Source: Clusia tigrina (lineage: Eukaryota; Arthropoda; Insecta; Diptera; Clusiidae). From it: a stretch of 64,000 nucleotides of DNA. A program made the position numbers and the translations under genes. The DNA lies in NCBI GenBank assembly GCA_920105625.2, contig OV050030.1:65935807-65999806 (forward strand), written 5' to 3'. Of this stretch, positions 1 to 11,900 are shown in pieces (position 1 is the stretch's first letter; each line of letters starts with the position of its first letter). The notes below the pieces were generated by a model. It saw only the letters and a program-made list of their open reading frames with translations. It was not told where the DNA came from and did not search any database.

Positions 1-492
1 GTTTTGTTGTTCTCTTTCGATCTCGGTTCTGCCAAATTATGAAAACCAGTGCCGACAAAAAATTTGCCGTGCTTTATTGAAATTAGCGAAACATAAAATT
101 TTGCTGTTGTTTATAAATTTTGTTTATTTATTATCAAGTGAAAATAATAAAATGGGCAAATTTTGTGTAATAGGCCGCAAAAGTTGGGGCAAAGAAAATG
201 TGAAATGTTCCAAGTGACCAGAATAAGCGTGAATGTTGGAACAAAACTAGTGGTATTTCCTTACCCCAACAAACGTACGTTCGACAGAAACATTTTTAAA
301 AAAGTGATATTATAAATGCTCCAGGAAACAATTCGCCTGGTGCATTAGTGCGGTTGTTTCCATTAATTAACCATTAATAAAAATTCGGAAATGAAGTTAA
401 GTGAAATTAAGCCAAATGTTATGCCGATGGAAGAACTTATGGATATACTGGACTTTTATATTCTGGTGTTCATCGCCAAACTTAAGTTATAA
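1..492. other. No recognisable gene
   Basis: AT-rich sequence with only very short frames on both strands. I recognise neither an element nor a host gene here. The stretch ends where the LTR fragment at 493 begins. Confidence 0.5.
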
Positions 493-985
493 CAATCGCG
501 GGTTAAATTAAAATAACTAACTTTATTTAATTATTGCTATTTACAAACTTAATATTAGGCTTAAAGTTTACTTTGTTACAATTTACACTTTATTTCACAA
601 ACCATTAGTCACTTTATTTACTAATTAATTTCATCACTTTACACCATTACAAATACTGCTAATACTGCTGCTTCGATTAAAATGCCTGATGTACGTACAC
701 ACTGTTACGGTCTCTGATCTACTGCGTTCGACTTTGAACAGTCTTGTCGCTTTTATAGTTTTCGAATGGTTGGAGTAGAAAATTCCACGCCATTCTCGTA
801 TTTTCTAGAATTTTCTATCCACTTCGACAGAAGTCGAGAATATTCTTTTTGATATTACCGACAGATGGTTCTTGAATAAGCTTTTATTCGAATAGTTCGC
901 ATCTTGACTCACAGGGGCACTCATTCCCAAACTCAGATGGGATCCTGAAAGTATGCAATCACATTTCACTGTGCTATCACGTTTC
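493..985 (-). repeat. Partial LTR of the Gypsy-A family (copy A)
   Basis: This stretch aligns by eye with the LTRs at 2109-2546 and 6191-6776. Shared blocks include the TTCACAAACCATTAGTCAC stretch, the AAGCTTTTATTCGAAT block and GATGGGATCC near the right edge. Read on the minus strand it starts near 985. It lacks roughly the last 100 bases present in the 6191-6776 copy. Its right edge directly abuts Polinton integrase sequence, so it appears to have landed in or recombined into that element. It is clearly diverged from the other two copies. Confidence 0.75.
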
Positions 986-1407
986 AATATAATAATACAT
1001 TTCATAGGACTATAAAAATGGCACCTAATGAAGTGAATACTTCAAATGAAAAATTGCTATTGGGTACAGTCTATAACAATTTAAAAGCTTTTAATAAACC
1101 GAAATTTAAAGTTGGTGAATATGTTCGAAGTAAATATAAGCATGTATTCGAAAAAGGTTACACACCAAACTGGACAACGGAAATCTTTTGAATTAAAGCT
1201 ATACAAAATAGTAACATTACTACATACATTTTAGAAGACTATCAAGATCATGAAATTAAAGGAAGGTTTTATAGATTCGAGTTAATGAAAACCGAATTTC
1301 CTCAAACATATTTAGTTGAAAAAATTTTAAAGAGGCGAAGGAATATGTCTAATTCCTATTATATAGTGGTTACGATTTTCAGCAGAACACAATCCTTAGT
1401 CGTTAAG
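986..1407 (+). pseudogene. Polinton/Maverick integrase, C-terminal fragment
   Basis: The frame running through ATG 1018 reads as the C-terminal part of the retroviral-type integrase carried by Polinton elements. Visible are a HRTIKMAPNEVN segment, then FKVGEYVR, the KYKHVFEKGYTPNWTTEIF block and a LEDYQ block; these are the typical linker and SH3-like region before the chromodomain. A TGA at 1189-1191 interrupts the frame. The catalytic core is absent because an LTR copy abuts position 986, and the chromodomain is not recognisable. Polinton integrase inserts the element DNA into the genome; this copy is dead. The family assignment is by memory of conserved blocks, not by a search. Confidence 0.8.
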
Positions 1408-2101
1408 ATGTCGATAACATTAACACTAACCGGAAATTCATCATTACTTGTAGCAAATTATTTTCCACCGATTCAACTTAATTCAAATTATGTTTGCGGT
1501 TTAAGAAGCTTAGACACATATCATTCAATTCCGAATGTTGATGTAGAAAACAATCTATTTTATATTGGTGATAATGAAATAGATATTCCTATTGGATCAT
1601 ATGAATTATCTGATATAGCTGATGTAGTTAGTGATAAATATGAACAACTGAATCAAAAGGAAATACTTGATATACAAGCAAATTATAATACATTAAAAAC
1701 GGAAATAAAAAGCTCTATAGATCCAATTTATTTCGATAGAGATAATTCAATTGCTTCAATTTTGGGGTTTAGTAAAAGAGTTTTGGAACCAGGTATTGTA
1801 CATTGTTCAGATAAAACAATAGATATAGCAAAAATAAACACAATAGTTGTTGATTGTAATATTGTGACTGGATATATGCATATATATATACTCGTATATA
1901 GTGTATACTTTACATCAGTTTTCACTTGTCGTTAGTCCAGGTTACAAAATCACTGAAACGCCAGCTAATGTAATATATTTACCTGTAAATACCACTGAAA
2001 TAAATCATATTGTTTTGAAAGTTGTTGATCAAGACGGTAATTTAATAAATTTTCGCGAAGAAAAAATGACAATAAGATTACATTTGAAACCTTTAAAATA
2101 A
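1408..2101 (+). pseudogene. Polinton/Maverick minor (penton-like) capsid protein, frameshifted
   Basis: From ATG 1408 the frame shows SITLTLTGNSSLL, ANYFPPIQL, CGLRSLDTYHSIPNVD and IPIGSYEL. The last part, in another frame from about 1901, has PGYKITETP, IYLPVN and a C terminus ending IRLHLKPLK. These blocks are those of the small jelly-roll (minor capsid) protein of Polintons. In this family the protein is thought to form capsid vertices, although Polinton virions have not been isolated. A short TA-rich stretch at about 1873-1905 separates the two frames and replaces a few expected residues, so the gene is broken. Integrase directly upstream supports the assignment. The fragment ends where the next LTR begins. 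Confidence 0.8.
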
Positions 2102-2108
2102 TGATTAA

Positions 2109-2546
2109 TCTTCACAAACCATTAGTCACTTTATTTAATAAGTAATTTCATCACTTTAGTTAATAATGAATTTCATCACAATCATCAGCAATATCACAAT
2201 TTCAAATACTGCTGTTTCGATTTGAATGCACGATGTACACACTGTTATGATCTCTGTTCGAATGTCCTCGACTTTGCACAGGCTTGTGCTTTTTATAGTT
2301 TCGAATGGTTGAGGTGGAAACTTCTACAATACACTAGAAGTTTCTGGATGTTTCTAGAAGTTTATACAGGAAGTTCTTACTTTCGAGATAATTCTTTACA
2401 CCACAATCTCTACAACGAAAGAAGCTTTTATTCGAATGGATTGTGTCTTGACTTACACACACAGGGTGGTGCACTCATTCTCAAACTCCAGATGGGATCC
2501 TAAAAGTATGCAATCCCGTTTCACTGATATGCAATCACGTTTCACT
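2109..2546 (-). repeat. 3' LTR of Gypsy-A (truncated)
   Basis: Homologous to 6191-6776 and 493-985. On the minus strand it begins near 2546, just after a purine tract, and it is cut at its far end at 2109, where Polinton sequence starts. A short motif with CGTTTCACTG is duplicated at its edge. Confidence 0.75.
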
Positions 2547-2555
2547 GCCCTCCAC

Positions 2556-3066
2556 TTAATCTTGTTCGTCCCGAACAAGGATAGTACTGCAACCTTTATA
2601 AGGAGATAGCCTCTCCAAATGAACGACTCTCATTTTGGTGCTTACATTTCTCGCCAACTGGATGCGGTATACTACATCGTTGAGCCGCTTTATCACCTTT
2701 TAAGGCCCTTCCGAGTGTGTTTGCAGTTTTGGCGATAATCCCTTTTTCCTTTGCGGATTATGAACCATAACTAGCTGCCCTTCCTGAAATCCCTTAGAGT
2801 TTGCTCGTACATCATATCTGGCTTTCATTTTATCACTCATCAGTTGTGTGTGCTTTCTGATGTTTCCATGAATTTCAATCAACTGTCTTTGTCTGTCAGC
2901 TACATAACTGCTACATGAAACTTCCGTAGATGAGTAGGCACCGAGTTTCAGATCTGCAGGTAATCTTATGTCACAACCGAAAATAGCCTTAGCTGGTGTT
3001 GTAGATGTTGTATCGTGAGTTGTCGATCGGTATACAATTAAGAATCGGTATACAATTAAGAAGAAT
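2556..3066 (-). pseudogene. Gypsy-A integrase C-terminal fragment
   Basis: The minus strand reads as the post-catalytic part of a Gypsy integrase. It includes a TPAKAIFGCDIRLPADL block, a helix with KARYDVRAN, then GQLVMVHNPQRKKGLSPKL and a final RVVHLERLSPYKG block ending at a stop at 2556. The GPY/F-like segment is interrupted by a stop after the LSPKLQTHSEGP motif. The zinc-binding N terminus and the catalytic D,D,E core are missing, probably through a deletion near 3030-3066, where an 18-base segment is duplicated. In an intact element this domain binds DNA during integration. Confidence 0.8.
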
Positions 3067-3916
3067 TCTTGACACTTGACACGTTTTTTGCCAATTCTGG
3101 GTCATTGCGTTGTTCTTCTTTTATCTCTTCTGCTGTCCATTCATCGTCTGGCATAACAGCCATTAAGCGCACATCGACTACTCCTTCTTTCCCTTCAGCT
3201 TTAGAACAGTGCTTACATTCCATACTGCAAGGACGTCGTGATAATGCATCAGCATTCCCCTGGCTTCCGCCTCTGCGATGTTCTATTGTGAAATCGTAGC
3301 TTTGGAGTCTCTCAATCCATCTCGCAACCTGGCCTTCGGGATTTTTGAAGTGTAATAGCCAGCGTGATCCGTTCTTAACAAGAATTGTTTATCCATACAA
3401 GTACTTGTTAAAGTGCTTCACGCATTGCATAACCGCCAAAAGTTCTATCTATTACTCTTTCATGACCGTCAATAGCTCGCGACAGTACACCTCCAATCCC
3501 GAAACCACTTGCATCTGTATCCAAAATAAATTTTTCGCCAGGAATTGGATACGCAAGGATCGGAGCTATACACAATAGCTCTTTCAATCTGTTGAATGCC
3601 TTCTCCTGTTGACCTTTCCACTCAAAAGGATAATTCTTGCTCGTTAATGCATGCAGACTATCAGCCACGTCTGCGAAGGTTGGAACAAAGCGTCTGTAAT
3701 AGGTGCAAAGACCCAAGAAGCTGCACAGCTTATGCAAACTCGTTGGTCTTGGGCGTTCCCTTACTGAGACTATCTCATCTGGATCTATATGTACTTCTTC
3801 AGGTGTGACTTTATATCCAAGGTACTTGATTTATTTCTTTAACAACGAGCAGTTCTTTGCTCTTAGCTTCAACCCTGTAGAAGAGTATCTGATGGATTAT
3901 ATACTCTTCTTGACGC
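3067..3916 (-). pseudogene. Gypsy-A RT connection and RNase H fragment
   Basis: On the minus strand I read a YLGYKVT block, then FLGLCTYYRRFVPTFADVA (RT thumb and connection), FEWKGQQEKAF, and PILAYPIPGEKFILDTDASG with the first RNase H aspartate. Closer to 3300 follow RWIERLQSYDFTIEHR and NADALSRRP, the end of RNase H. Several frameshifts occur, including one at about 3830-3845. The RT palm with its YxDD motif is absent: the sequence passes from the RT N terminus near 3917 to the thumb, consistent with an internal deletion. RNase H normally removes the RNA strand of RNA-DNA hybrids during reverse transcription. Confidence 0.8.
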
Positions 3917-4760
3917 TTAACAAATGAGTTTGGCATCACCAGTGTTGATTGTGTGTTTCACCATCTTTGTTGTGGCTTCGTTTTTACCATTTTCTGCAAA
4001 TACTGACCAATGTCTTGCTAAAAGTTGGCTGGCAGTCGTCCTCTGCTCTGTGGATAAGTCTTTACTCCATTCTTTCGTTAGATCGTCGAGTACCTTTTTA
4101 TCAGCTGGCATCTTTTTGTGTCTCGCGGCTGGCTCTCATAGTTTGCAATTGCAGAAATTGCCTGGCAATTTCCAATTATCTGACCTTTCTCTATGGTTCT
4201 AGTGGAATTTGCAAGATTGACCACTCTTACTGGCACTATTCTGTTCTGCTGTTCTTCTACGAGGGGTTTTCCAATTATGATGTTATCCATTGCAAATTTT
4301 TCATCAGTCTCCACAACCCACAACTTGTTTTTCTCAATATCTCCGTCTATTTTGGCCAATATAACTGCCTCTGACTTTGCTGGGATTTTTGTCCGCCGCG
4401 ATACAATGGCTTGTCGGATACCTCCATACTTATCCTCACCAACGGATAACGGGATTTCGGTGTACGCATATTTCAACATTCGGCATTTCAAATCTAGGGT
4501 GAATCCATTCCGAATCATAAAATCGACACCTAAGATTAATTCGTCCACAATATCTGCAATTACAAACTCGTGTGTCACTGTTGAGGTGCCGATAGTGATT
4601 TTCTGTGTAGCTTTTCTCAGTACTGGTGCAACATCTTCAGTTGTTGTACTCAATCTTATTCCCAGAAGCGGCTCGATTCCTCGAACGGGATCCGTTTAAA
4701 TTATGGAATGTGATGCACCCGTATCCAATGTTACCACGATTTTTCTACCATTTACTACGC
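3917..4760 (-). pseudogene. Gypsy-A protease and start of RT
   Basis: The minus strand contains VTLDTGASHS, the retropepsin active site (DTGA) at about 4716-4726, followed after three codons by an in-frame stop near 4696. Downstream are FVIADIVDELILGVDF (the second conserved protease block, usually ILG) and then a linker with SEAVILAKIDGD. A frame from 4111 begins MPADKKVLDDL and holds the region just before the RT fingers. The RT core that should follow is missing. Retropepsin cuts the Gag-Pol polyprotein. This copy is inactive because of the stop and the deletion. Confidence 0.8.
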
Positions 4761-4862
4761 TGTTGACAGTTAGACTGTTGATGTTCCGTGCCATCTGAGA
4801 AACGAAGATTCTGGGGCTACATGTTGTTGGAATCAGATTGTGCCCCTCGAGACTGACTCCAC

Positions 4863-6151
4863 CTAGTTTGTCCACGGTTTATCAACATATTCTGATTCCC
4901 TATTTTGGAATCTGGCTTGCTTTGGCGGTCTTACCGGCGAGCGTGATGTAGAACGTTTGCGTCTCGACTGACAATTTCGAGCCATGTGTCCGACCTCTCC
5001 GTAGGTAAAGCATTTGCCCGTGAAACTTTGTCTGCTTTCGACTCTTACCTGACGGGCTCTGCAATCTGGCCGACACACCAATGCTGCTGTCTCTGATGTC
5101 AAAGCGCTAGCTACTGTCTCCATATATGTAGATTTCGGATTAGTTATCGCAGAACGCTTTATCCCAACATCGCGAATGCCGTATACGAAGGTGTCCATAA
5201 TACACTTATCAGTAATCTCTCCTGGAGAGGCAAGATGAGCCAACCGTTCCACTTCCGCCGCCAACTGTTGTAGAGACTCACCATTCTTCTGTACCCATGT
5301 TCGTAGCTCTACTTGATACATCTGCTTGCGATGTTCACTACCATACTTGCGCTGAACTGCATTCATTAAGCTTTCATAGCAGTCTCGCTCACTTTCTGAG
5401 ATAGTTTGAGGCCCATCAGCGGCAGCACCTTTCAACGAAACGGTTAATGCAGCCACTTTTTCGCGAGCACACCAACCATTTGTGCTAGCGGTAGTCTCAA
5501 ACTGCATTCTGAAGACGCTAAATGTCGTGGATCCATCATAGGTAGGAAGCTTCAGTTTTATTGAGGATAAAGCTAGCATAGGCAATGCACCTTCCTGTAG
5601 TAGATGCATTCTTTGCTCCATTTGTTGCATAATTCGTTCTGCTTCGGCTCGTGCGCAATGAATGTTTGATCTACATATTTTTCGAACGATTCCTGCCGTT
5701 TCTCAATTTCACAGACCTTCCTGTCTACCATATCGGACATTTCTTTCATTTGTTGTGAGATCTGTTCCACTAGTTGAGCAAGTCGTGTTTCACTCTGCTG
5801 TAATATGACTTTTTCTTTGACTTTTTCTCTGACAGCTTAAGAATTTTGTTGTAACTGTTCTTTGACATCCTCTTTTACAGCTTGTTTAACGGATTCAGCA
5901 TTTTGTTGTCACTGCATCTGTATTACACCGATAAGTGCGCTCATGTCAAAGTTACCAGTATTAGCCACTTTCGGTGTTTCTTCCTCTCGAGATGTCGTTG
6001 GCTCTTCACATTGGAATTCATGCTCATCGACGTGTATACCCTGCTTCTCTAAAGAGCTTCTTAATCGCACTTGCAGCTCCGCTTTAAGCCCTTGTGAGCG
6101 CTCAAGCTCCTTCTTGAGCTGCTCCAATCTCAGTTTTTCAAATTTAGCCAT
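4863..6151 (-). pseudogene. Gypsy-A gag, frameshifted
   Basis: The reading begins at ATG 6151 with a charged coiled-coil-like N terminus (MAKFEKLRLEQLKKELE). It breaks near 5900, continues in other frames at 5770-5573, and then runs openly from 5630 to 4863. That last part has a capsid-type segment with LKLPTYDGSTTFSVFRMQFE and LVEVERLAHLA-like helices. A single zinc knuckle, CFTYGEVGHMARNC, has Tyr where the second Cys of CX2CX4HX4C is expected. An Arg/Ser-rich tail with RRKRSTSRSPVRPPKQ follows. Gag packages the element RNA. The frame breaks and the damaged knuckle mark it as inactive. Confidence 0.82.
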
Positions 6152-6170
6152 TGTTTATTACAGATGCACG

Positions 6171-6188
6171 ATCCCATGTCTGACGCCA
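6171..6188 (-). other. Primer-binding site of Gypsy-A
   Basis: On the minus strand TGGCGTCAGACATGGGAT lies three bases after the LTR end (TTTCGTAACA). The position and the TGG start fit a tRNA 3'-end complement. I could not match it to a particular tRNA with confidence. Confidence 0.6.
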
Positions 6189-6190
6189 AT

Positions 6191-6776
6191 TGTTACGAAA
6201 TTGCCCTCTTCACAATTTATAATGTTACGAAATTGCCCTCATGAAAATTTATTCTAACTCTATGTACTCGTATTCGTACCACTAGATTGTGTAGTAATCA
6301 AACAATCGCTGGTTAAATTAAAATTATTTAATTATTGCAATTTACACATTTAATATTGGACTTAAAGTTTACTTTGTTACAATTTTCACTTTATTTTATA
6401 GTTCATTAATCACTTTATTTAATAATTAATTTCATGACTTTACAAAATTACAAATACTGCTGCATCGATGCACGATGTACACACTGTTACGATCTCTGCT
6501 TAACTGTGTTCGACTTTGAATAGTGTAGTGGTTTTTATAGCTTCGAATGGTTGAGGTAGAAAATTCTACAATAGTGTAGAGGTTTCTGGATCTTTCTAGA
6601 ATATTATATACACCTCGAAGGAAGTTTTTATTTTCGAAAACATTCTTTACACCACGATCTCTAGAAAAAAGGAAGCTTTTATTCGAATAGATCGTGTATT
6701 GACTTATAAACACACAGGGTGGTGCTCTCATTCTCAAACTCCAAATGGGATCCTAAAAGTTTGCAATCAGTTTTCA
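6191..6776 (-). repeat. 5' LTR of Gypsy-A
   Basis: This is the longest LTR copy of the family. Its end contains two copies of TGTTACGAAATTGCCCTC (plus-strand reading), at 6191-6208 and 6224-6241. It is homologous to 2109-2546 and 493-985 but with many differences, which implies an old insertion. Confidence 0.75.
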
Positions 6777-6789
6777 ATTTATATTGTCT

Positions 6790-7433
6790 GGTCAAAATTT
6801 GCAAGTGAGTTGATTGACCGGCTTGACCGCTGAAACGGTCAATGGTGGAATAGCGGAGGGTCCAAGAAATTGGAAAACACGGGGGATTAGAAAAAAGAAG
6901 GAAAAGGATTTAAGGCAGTGGAGAAGAAAAAACGGGGCTTGTCTTTGAGTATGTTGAGAGTGCGTCGGTTGAAAATTGCTTGTCGTGGCGTGCGTTCTTT
7001 TTTTTTATGTATGAAAGAATTCAAATACGAGAAAATTATTCGAAGATGAAAAATAAAGATTGGCTGTCAGAGGCGCAGGTAACTCAAGGGGACTAGCAAA
7101 CTTAGGCACATGCCGTAATTGAGTTTCTGATGGAAGCCTGATCTATCACCTCCACGTGGTGACGGCTTGAAACAGAGGTGCGTTGGGGGACTGGTGACAT
7201 GCTATATCTAATGGCACACATCAGTCTCTTAATGCATAACTGGCTAAGATAGACAGACTCCTAATCCAAGGTGGAACAGCATATGCCGAGGAATGCGTGG
7301 CTAATGGGGTGATTAGTCTCGAATATGCGAACTCCGGATACCTGGTGACCCCCGGTTTTAATTAAATGCCTTCCCATGGTACAAGGGCTATGCTATGGGT
7401 GACCTATATTCCCTAATACTCGTGGGATTTCAT
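6790..7433 (+). other. LINE 5' untranslated region
   Basis: This stretch has no long frame. It contains GC-rich blocks around 7080-7430, ending in ATTCCCTAATACTCGTGGG just before the ORF1 start. By position it should hold the internal promoter of the LINE, but I see no specific promoter motif. Confidence 0.5.
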
Positions 7434-8853
7434 ATGGATCTAACAAAAAAAAAAAGAATTAAAAATAAACGATGAATCTGCTGATAGGCAATCATCGTCG
7501 GTCATTGCGACCGAGCCAGCTGTAGGGCTGGAGAACCTAACTTCGGTTGCGTGCAGAGTTGTTGGACATGCACCAAACCAAATTAAAACAACATCTACGT
7601 TGGTAGGTGTTGTTGACCAACTATGCCCCGCATCAACATCTACAGTGTTGATTGCAGGTGCAAAGAATGAAACCTTTCGCGTTTCAATGCCACCACCACA
7701 GAATCTTGCATCGGGTCATGAGTCAATGGACTCTTCTGACACTGATACACGGTGTGGTGACAACAACAGTGTGACCTCAGAGAAATCTGGGTGCACGGTT
7801 ATTGGTTCAGACCTAAGCAATCTGAACTTAAAAGAGGACTTCATAAAAATGACGTCGGCAGAGAAGAGGACCTTCAAGCAAGCGATGACAAGTGGTCACT
7901 CTAGAGAAAAGGCTCTAGAGATTGCTAAAAGGAGGTCCACGGCGAAAAGGGCTCGCTCAGTAGAGTCACCAACAGAAACGCCATCTGTCAAAAAGACCAA
8001 AACGTCACCTAATGTAGGTAAGCCAAAGTTCAGTCAGGTGGCCAGTATTATTCGGCTCGGAATTGTACCGACCGATTTAGTAAGGGCACCATTCTCAAAA
8101 GAACAGTTGGTTCTTATCCAGGAGACCGTTATTGACTTGATGATAGAGGTCAGCGACAATAACGAAAAGCCAGTATTTGAGGGCCTAGCACAAAGAAACG
8201 GATGGTTACTGTTCATATGCTCAAACGAGAATACGGCAACTTGGATGAGAAAACACATCGGCCTGATAAAAGGGAAATGTTGTTTCGAGATGACACTCGT
8301 TGAGGAAGCAAATTTTCCAAAAACATATGTGGTCAGTGGCTACTTCCCACAAAGCACCGAGCTCAGCTACGAAAAAGTTCTTGCGACCATTGGGGCGCAG
8401 AATGAAATGGCAGCCAAGACTTGGAAGGTGATCCAGAGGTCAACCGAAGGTGCGTCACTTCACCTGGTTATCGCGGTGGACGATGAATCACTGTCTAAAC
8501 TGTCACAGTGCAAGGGGAAGATAGCCTATCGCTATGGACACGTGCGTCTCATTTTAAAGAGCAACAGAGGCGCAGAGAAAGCCAGCGATAGCTCAAAAGA
8601 ACAAACAACGCCGACACTCGGGAGCAGTGCCGGAGGGCATGCTGGGGACACAAGGTCCAACGAAGTGGAGGCCGACAAACCATCGACTAGCAAAGCCGCG
8701 CTAGAACGACAAAAACAAATCGCACGCGCAACAACAACAAAAACAAATCGCACGCGCAACAACAACAACAAGAAAACGCGATCCCGCAGTATGGCATGCG
8801 CCGAAAGCGCCTCAGCACCAAAAACCAAAAGCCAAGAATACTGGGGGTCATAG
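7434..8853 (+). pseudogene. LINE ORF1 (RNA-binding Gag-like protein)
   Basis: The long open frame runs to TAG 8851-8853 and has no good ATG before about codon 60. The likely start is ATG 7434 (MDLTKK), which is one base out of phase; the shift falls in the 11-A run at about 7445-7455. The protein has a Ser/Thr-rich N terminus, a basic stretch (TAKRARSVESP, SVKKTK) and a central globular part resembling the DUF4780-type domain of insect LINE ORF1s (about residues 130-300 of the frame). A Lys/Arg/Asn-rich tail follows. No zinc knuckle is seen. Such proteins bind LINE RNA into particles. Apart from the A-run shift the frame is intact. Confidence 0.72.
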
Positions 8854-8919
8854 GGACCACAAAAATAAGGGTCCTAGGGGCGCGAGGCTCCAGAAACTCG
8901 CTGCGGAAAACCGCCGCGA

Positions 8920-11900
8920 ATGAGAACTCTTAAAGTGTTACAGGCGAACTTGCACCATGCTAAAGGAGCATCGGCCACCCTGTGCAAGAGATTCGCCGCC
9001 GAAGACCTATCCAAGGCCTTAATACAAGAGCCATGGATAATTGGGGGCCAAATCAAAGGTCTTACAAATAAGGGATGCAAGTTGGTTTATTATCAGTGTT
9101 CGCGGCCCAGAGCGGCGATTATGATTGATTATAATACTAACTATTTTCTCATTACAGAAGTCACTAGTCAAGATCTAATAGCCATCCTTGTTGAAGTCTC
9201 ATCAGAGAAGGGAGCGCAGGAAATTGTTTGTGCCTCCGCCTACTTTTCAGGTGACTACAACATTATACCTTCCGTGGAGGTGGAGGGGCTTATTGGGCAC
9301 TGCCAAAGTAACAATCTGCAGTACGTGATTGCCTGCGATGCAAACGCGCATCATCATGTCTGGGGAAGCTTGGACATCAACAACAGGGGTGAGTCTCTCT
9401 TAAGTTTTCTCCTAAGCAAAAACACAAACATATGCAAAAAGGGTGCAAGGCCAACCTTATTAACACGGTTAGAGAAGAGGTACTAGACATAACTCTAACC
9501 AGTCCTTACATCGCCAATTTTGTCAGAAATTGGCATGTATCTGACGAGCCCTCTCTGTCAGATCACTTGCATATAAGATTCGACCTTACAGGTGAATCTG
9601 AATTAAAAAATGAAGTTTCAATAAAAAAAAAAACAAATTGGAGACTATATAGGGAATTATTAGAATCAAGATCCGACTCGCTGCCTACACGCATAAGTTC
9701 TGTTGGTGAACTCGAGGGGGCGGTGTATCGACTAAACGATATAATAATCTCAGCATATCATGAAAGCACTGTGGTCAAAAGTCACAATGTGACTCGCAAG
9801 GTCCCATGGTGGAATGACAAGCTTGCAGATATGCGTAAAAAGATAAGAAAACTGTTCAATCGTTGTAAACGCACGAAGGTGTGGGACGACTATAGGGTCG
9901 CTCTGACAAATTACAACAAAGAACTAAGAAGATCCAAGCGTGAGTCTTGGAGGAAATTTTGCGAAAGCATACTCGAAACGCCAGAGAGCGCTAGACTCCA
10001 TAAAGCTTTACGTAAAGAACACTCGAACGGTGTTGCAACTTTAAGAAGACCAGATGGGTCTTATACAATGAAGAGGAGGGACACTTTAGAATACCTGCTT
10101 CAAGTTCACTTCCCGGGGTCAACTAGAGTGTCAATGACACTGGATCAGCCGTCATGCGACCAATGGGCCGTATTAGACAAAAGATCCTGGAGTTTGTCTG
10201 GAGTAATATTTACCCCAGACAAGGCTAAATAGGCTGTTGGGTCCTTTAAACCATTCAAGACACCAGGTGAGGATAACATTTTTGCAGCCCTCTTGATAAG
10301 AGGACTGGATATAATGCTTGAATAACTTGTTGATATTTTTAGGAACAGTTTCAGCAGGGAGTACATACCATCCATATGGCGTAAAGTCAATGTGGTATTT
10401 ATTCCAAAATGGGGCAAGAGGTCCAGCGAACTGCCTAAATCTTACAGACCTATCAGTCTCACGTCGTTTCTTCTAAAAACTATGGAAAGATTGGTGGATC
10501 TACATATTAGAGAAACGCTAGACAGAACAACACCTCTGCACCAATCTCAGTTTGCATATAATAGGGGAAAATCCACGGAGGGAGCGCTTCATTACCTTGT
10601 AGCAAAGATAGAGAAAGCTCAATATTCAAAGGAAATTGCTTTATGTGCATTCTTAGAAGTCGAGGGCGCCTTTGATAATACCGGGTACGACTCTATAGGG
10701 GGGCTATGCTCTGCAAAAATATCGATAAACCGACTGTTGGGTGGGTTAAAACGATGTTAAAAAGCAGAGAAATTAGCTCATCTCTTGGAGACGAGGCCGT
10801 ATCAGTCAAGGCAATGAAAGGCTGTCCCCAAGGCGGTATGTTGTCACCCCTTCTATGGTATTTAGTTATTGACGATCTCTTAGTCAAACTACAAGGGTTA
10901 GGCTTTGAGGCAATTGGATATGCTGACGATCTTGCTGTCATTATTAGTGGCAAATTTGAAAGAACAGTATCCGACATTATGAATCAGGCTCTAGCCTTCA
11001 TCTCAGAATGGTGTCGCGCAGAGGGGTTATGCATGAATCCTAGCAAAACCATTCTCGTTCCTTTTACAAACAGATTAAAATTGAACCTTGGTACAATAGC
11101 TGTTTAGGGAATCAATATAGAATATTCCGATGAGGTCAAATATCTAGGTGTAGTTCTGGATAAGCGACTGAATTGGAACTCTCACCTACACTCGGTGATA
11201 AACAAAGCCAGAAGAGCAATGTGGGCATGTCGAAGTCTCTTTGGTACAACATGGGGTCTTGACTCAAAAATGATACACTGGATGTATGTAATGATGGTTA
11301 GACAAATCATTACCTATGCATCCCTTGTGTGGTGGCCCAAGACAACAAAAGAATCTGGTAAGAAAATACTTACAAGATTTCAAAGGCAGGCTTGCGTGGC
11401 AATCACCGGTGCCATGCGAAACCGCTGCTATTGAGGCCATAATAGGACTATCCCCACTTCACGCATTCATGACTATGGTCATTTCAATATTTTAAATAAC
11501 ATAACAGATCAAAACATAATCAGCCCAATAACGGACTATATGATTCCAAAACGACAGTTTGATCGCAATTTTGAGATTATTATCTCAGACCGTGATGAAT
11601 GGGACATAGGAGGACCTTGGGTCGACCCTAGAAGTCTAGAATGGTTCACAGACGGTTCAAAAACAAACACCGGAGTCGGTGCGGGGGTCTATGGGCCAAA
11701 TACCAAAATCTCAGAACCAATGGGCAGGTGGCCTAGCGTCTTCCAGGCTGAAATTCAAGCAATCTCAATCTGTGCGAGGACAAATCTGAAAACGGGTATC
11801 AGGGGCGCACACATAGCTATCTGTTCAGATAGTCAAGCCGCATTACAGGCATTAGCTTCATATTCTTTAGAATCGAAACTGGTGGAAGAATACTTCAACA

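Larger units (their letters stand above)
2109..6776 (-). mobile_element. Gypsy-A, degraded Gypsy-type LTR retrotransposon
   Basis: An LTR pair encloses gag, protease, a partial RT, RNase H and a partial integrase, all reading right to left. A primer-binding-like site follows the right LTR and a purine tract (read on the minus strand) precedes the left LTR. The order PR-RT-RH-IN identifies the Gypsy (Metaviridae) group. The LTRs differ strongly from each other and the RT palm and the integrase N terminus and core are deleted, so this is an old, inactive copy. Confidence 0.88.

Noticed and set aside
152..220. Short frame MGKFCVIGRKSWGK near the window start, faintly THAP-like
   Set aside because: Only about 21 codons, without the other THAP residues downstream; too little evidence.
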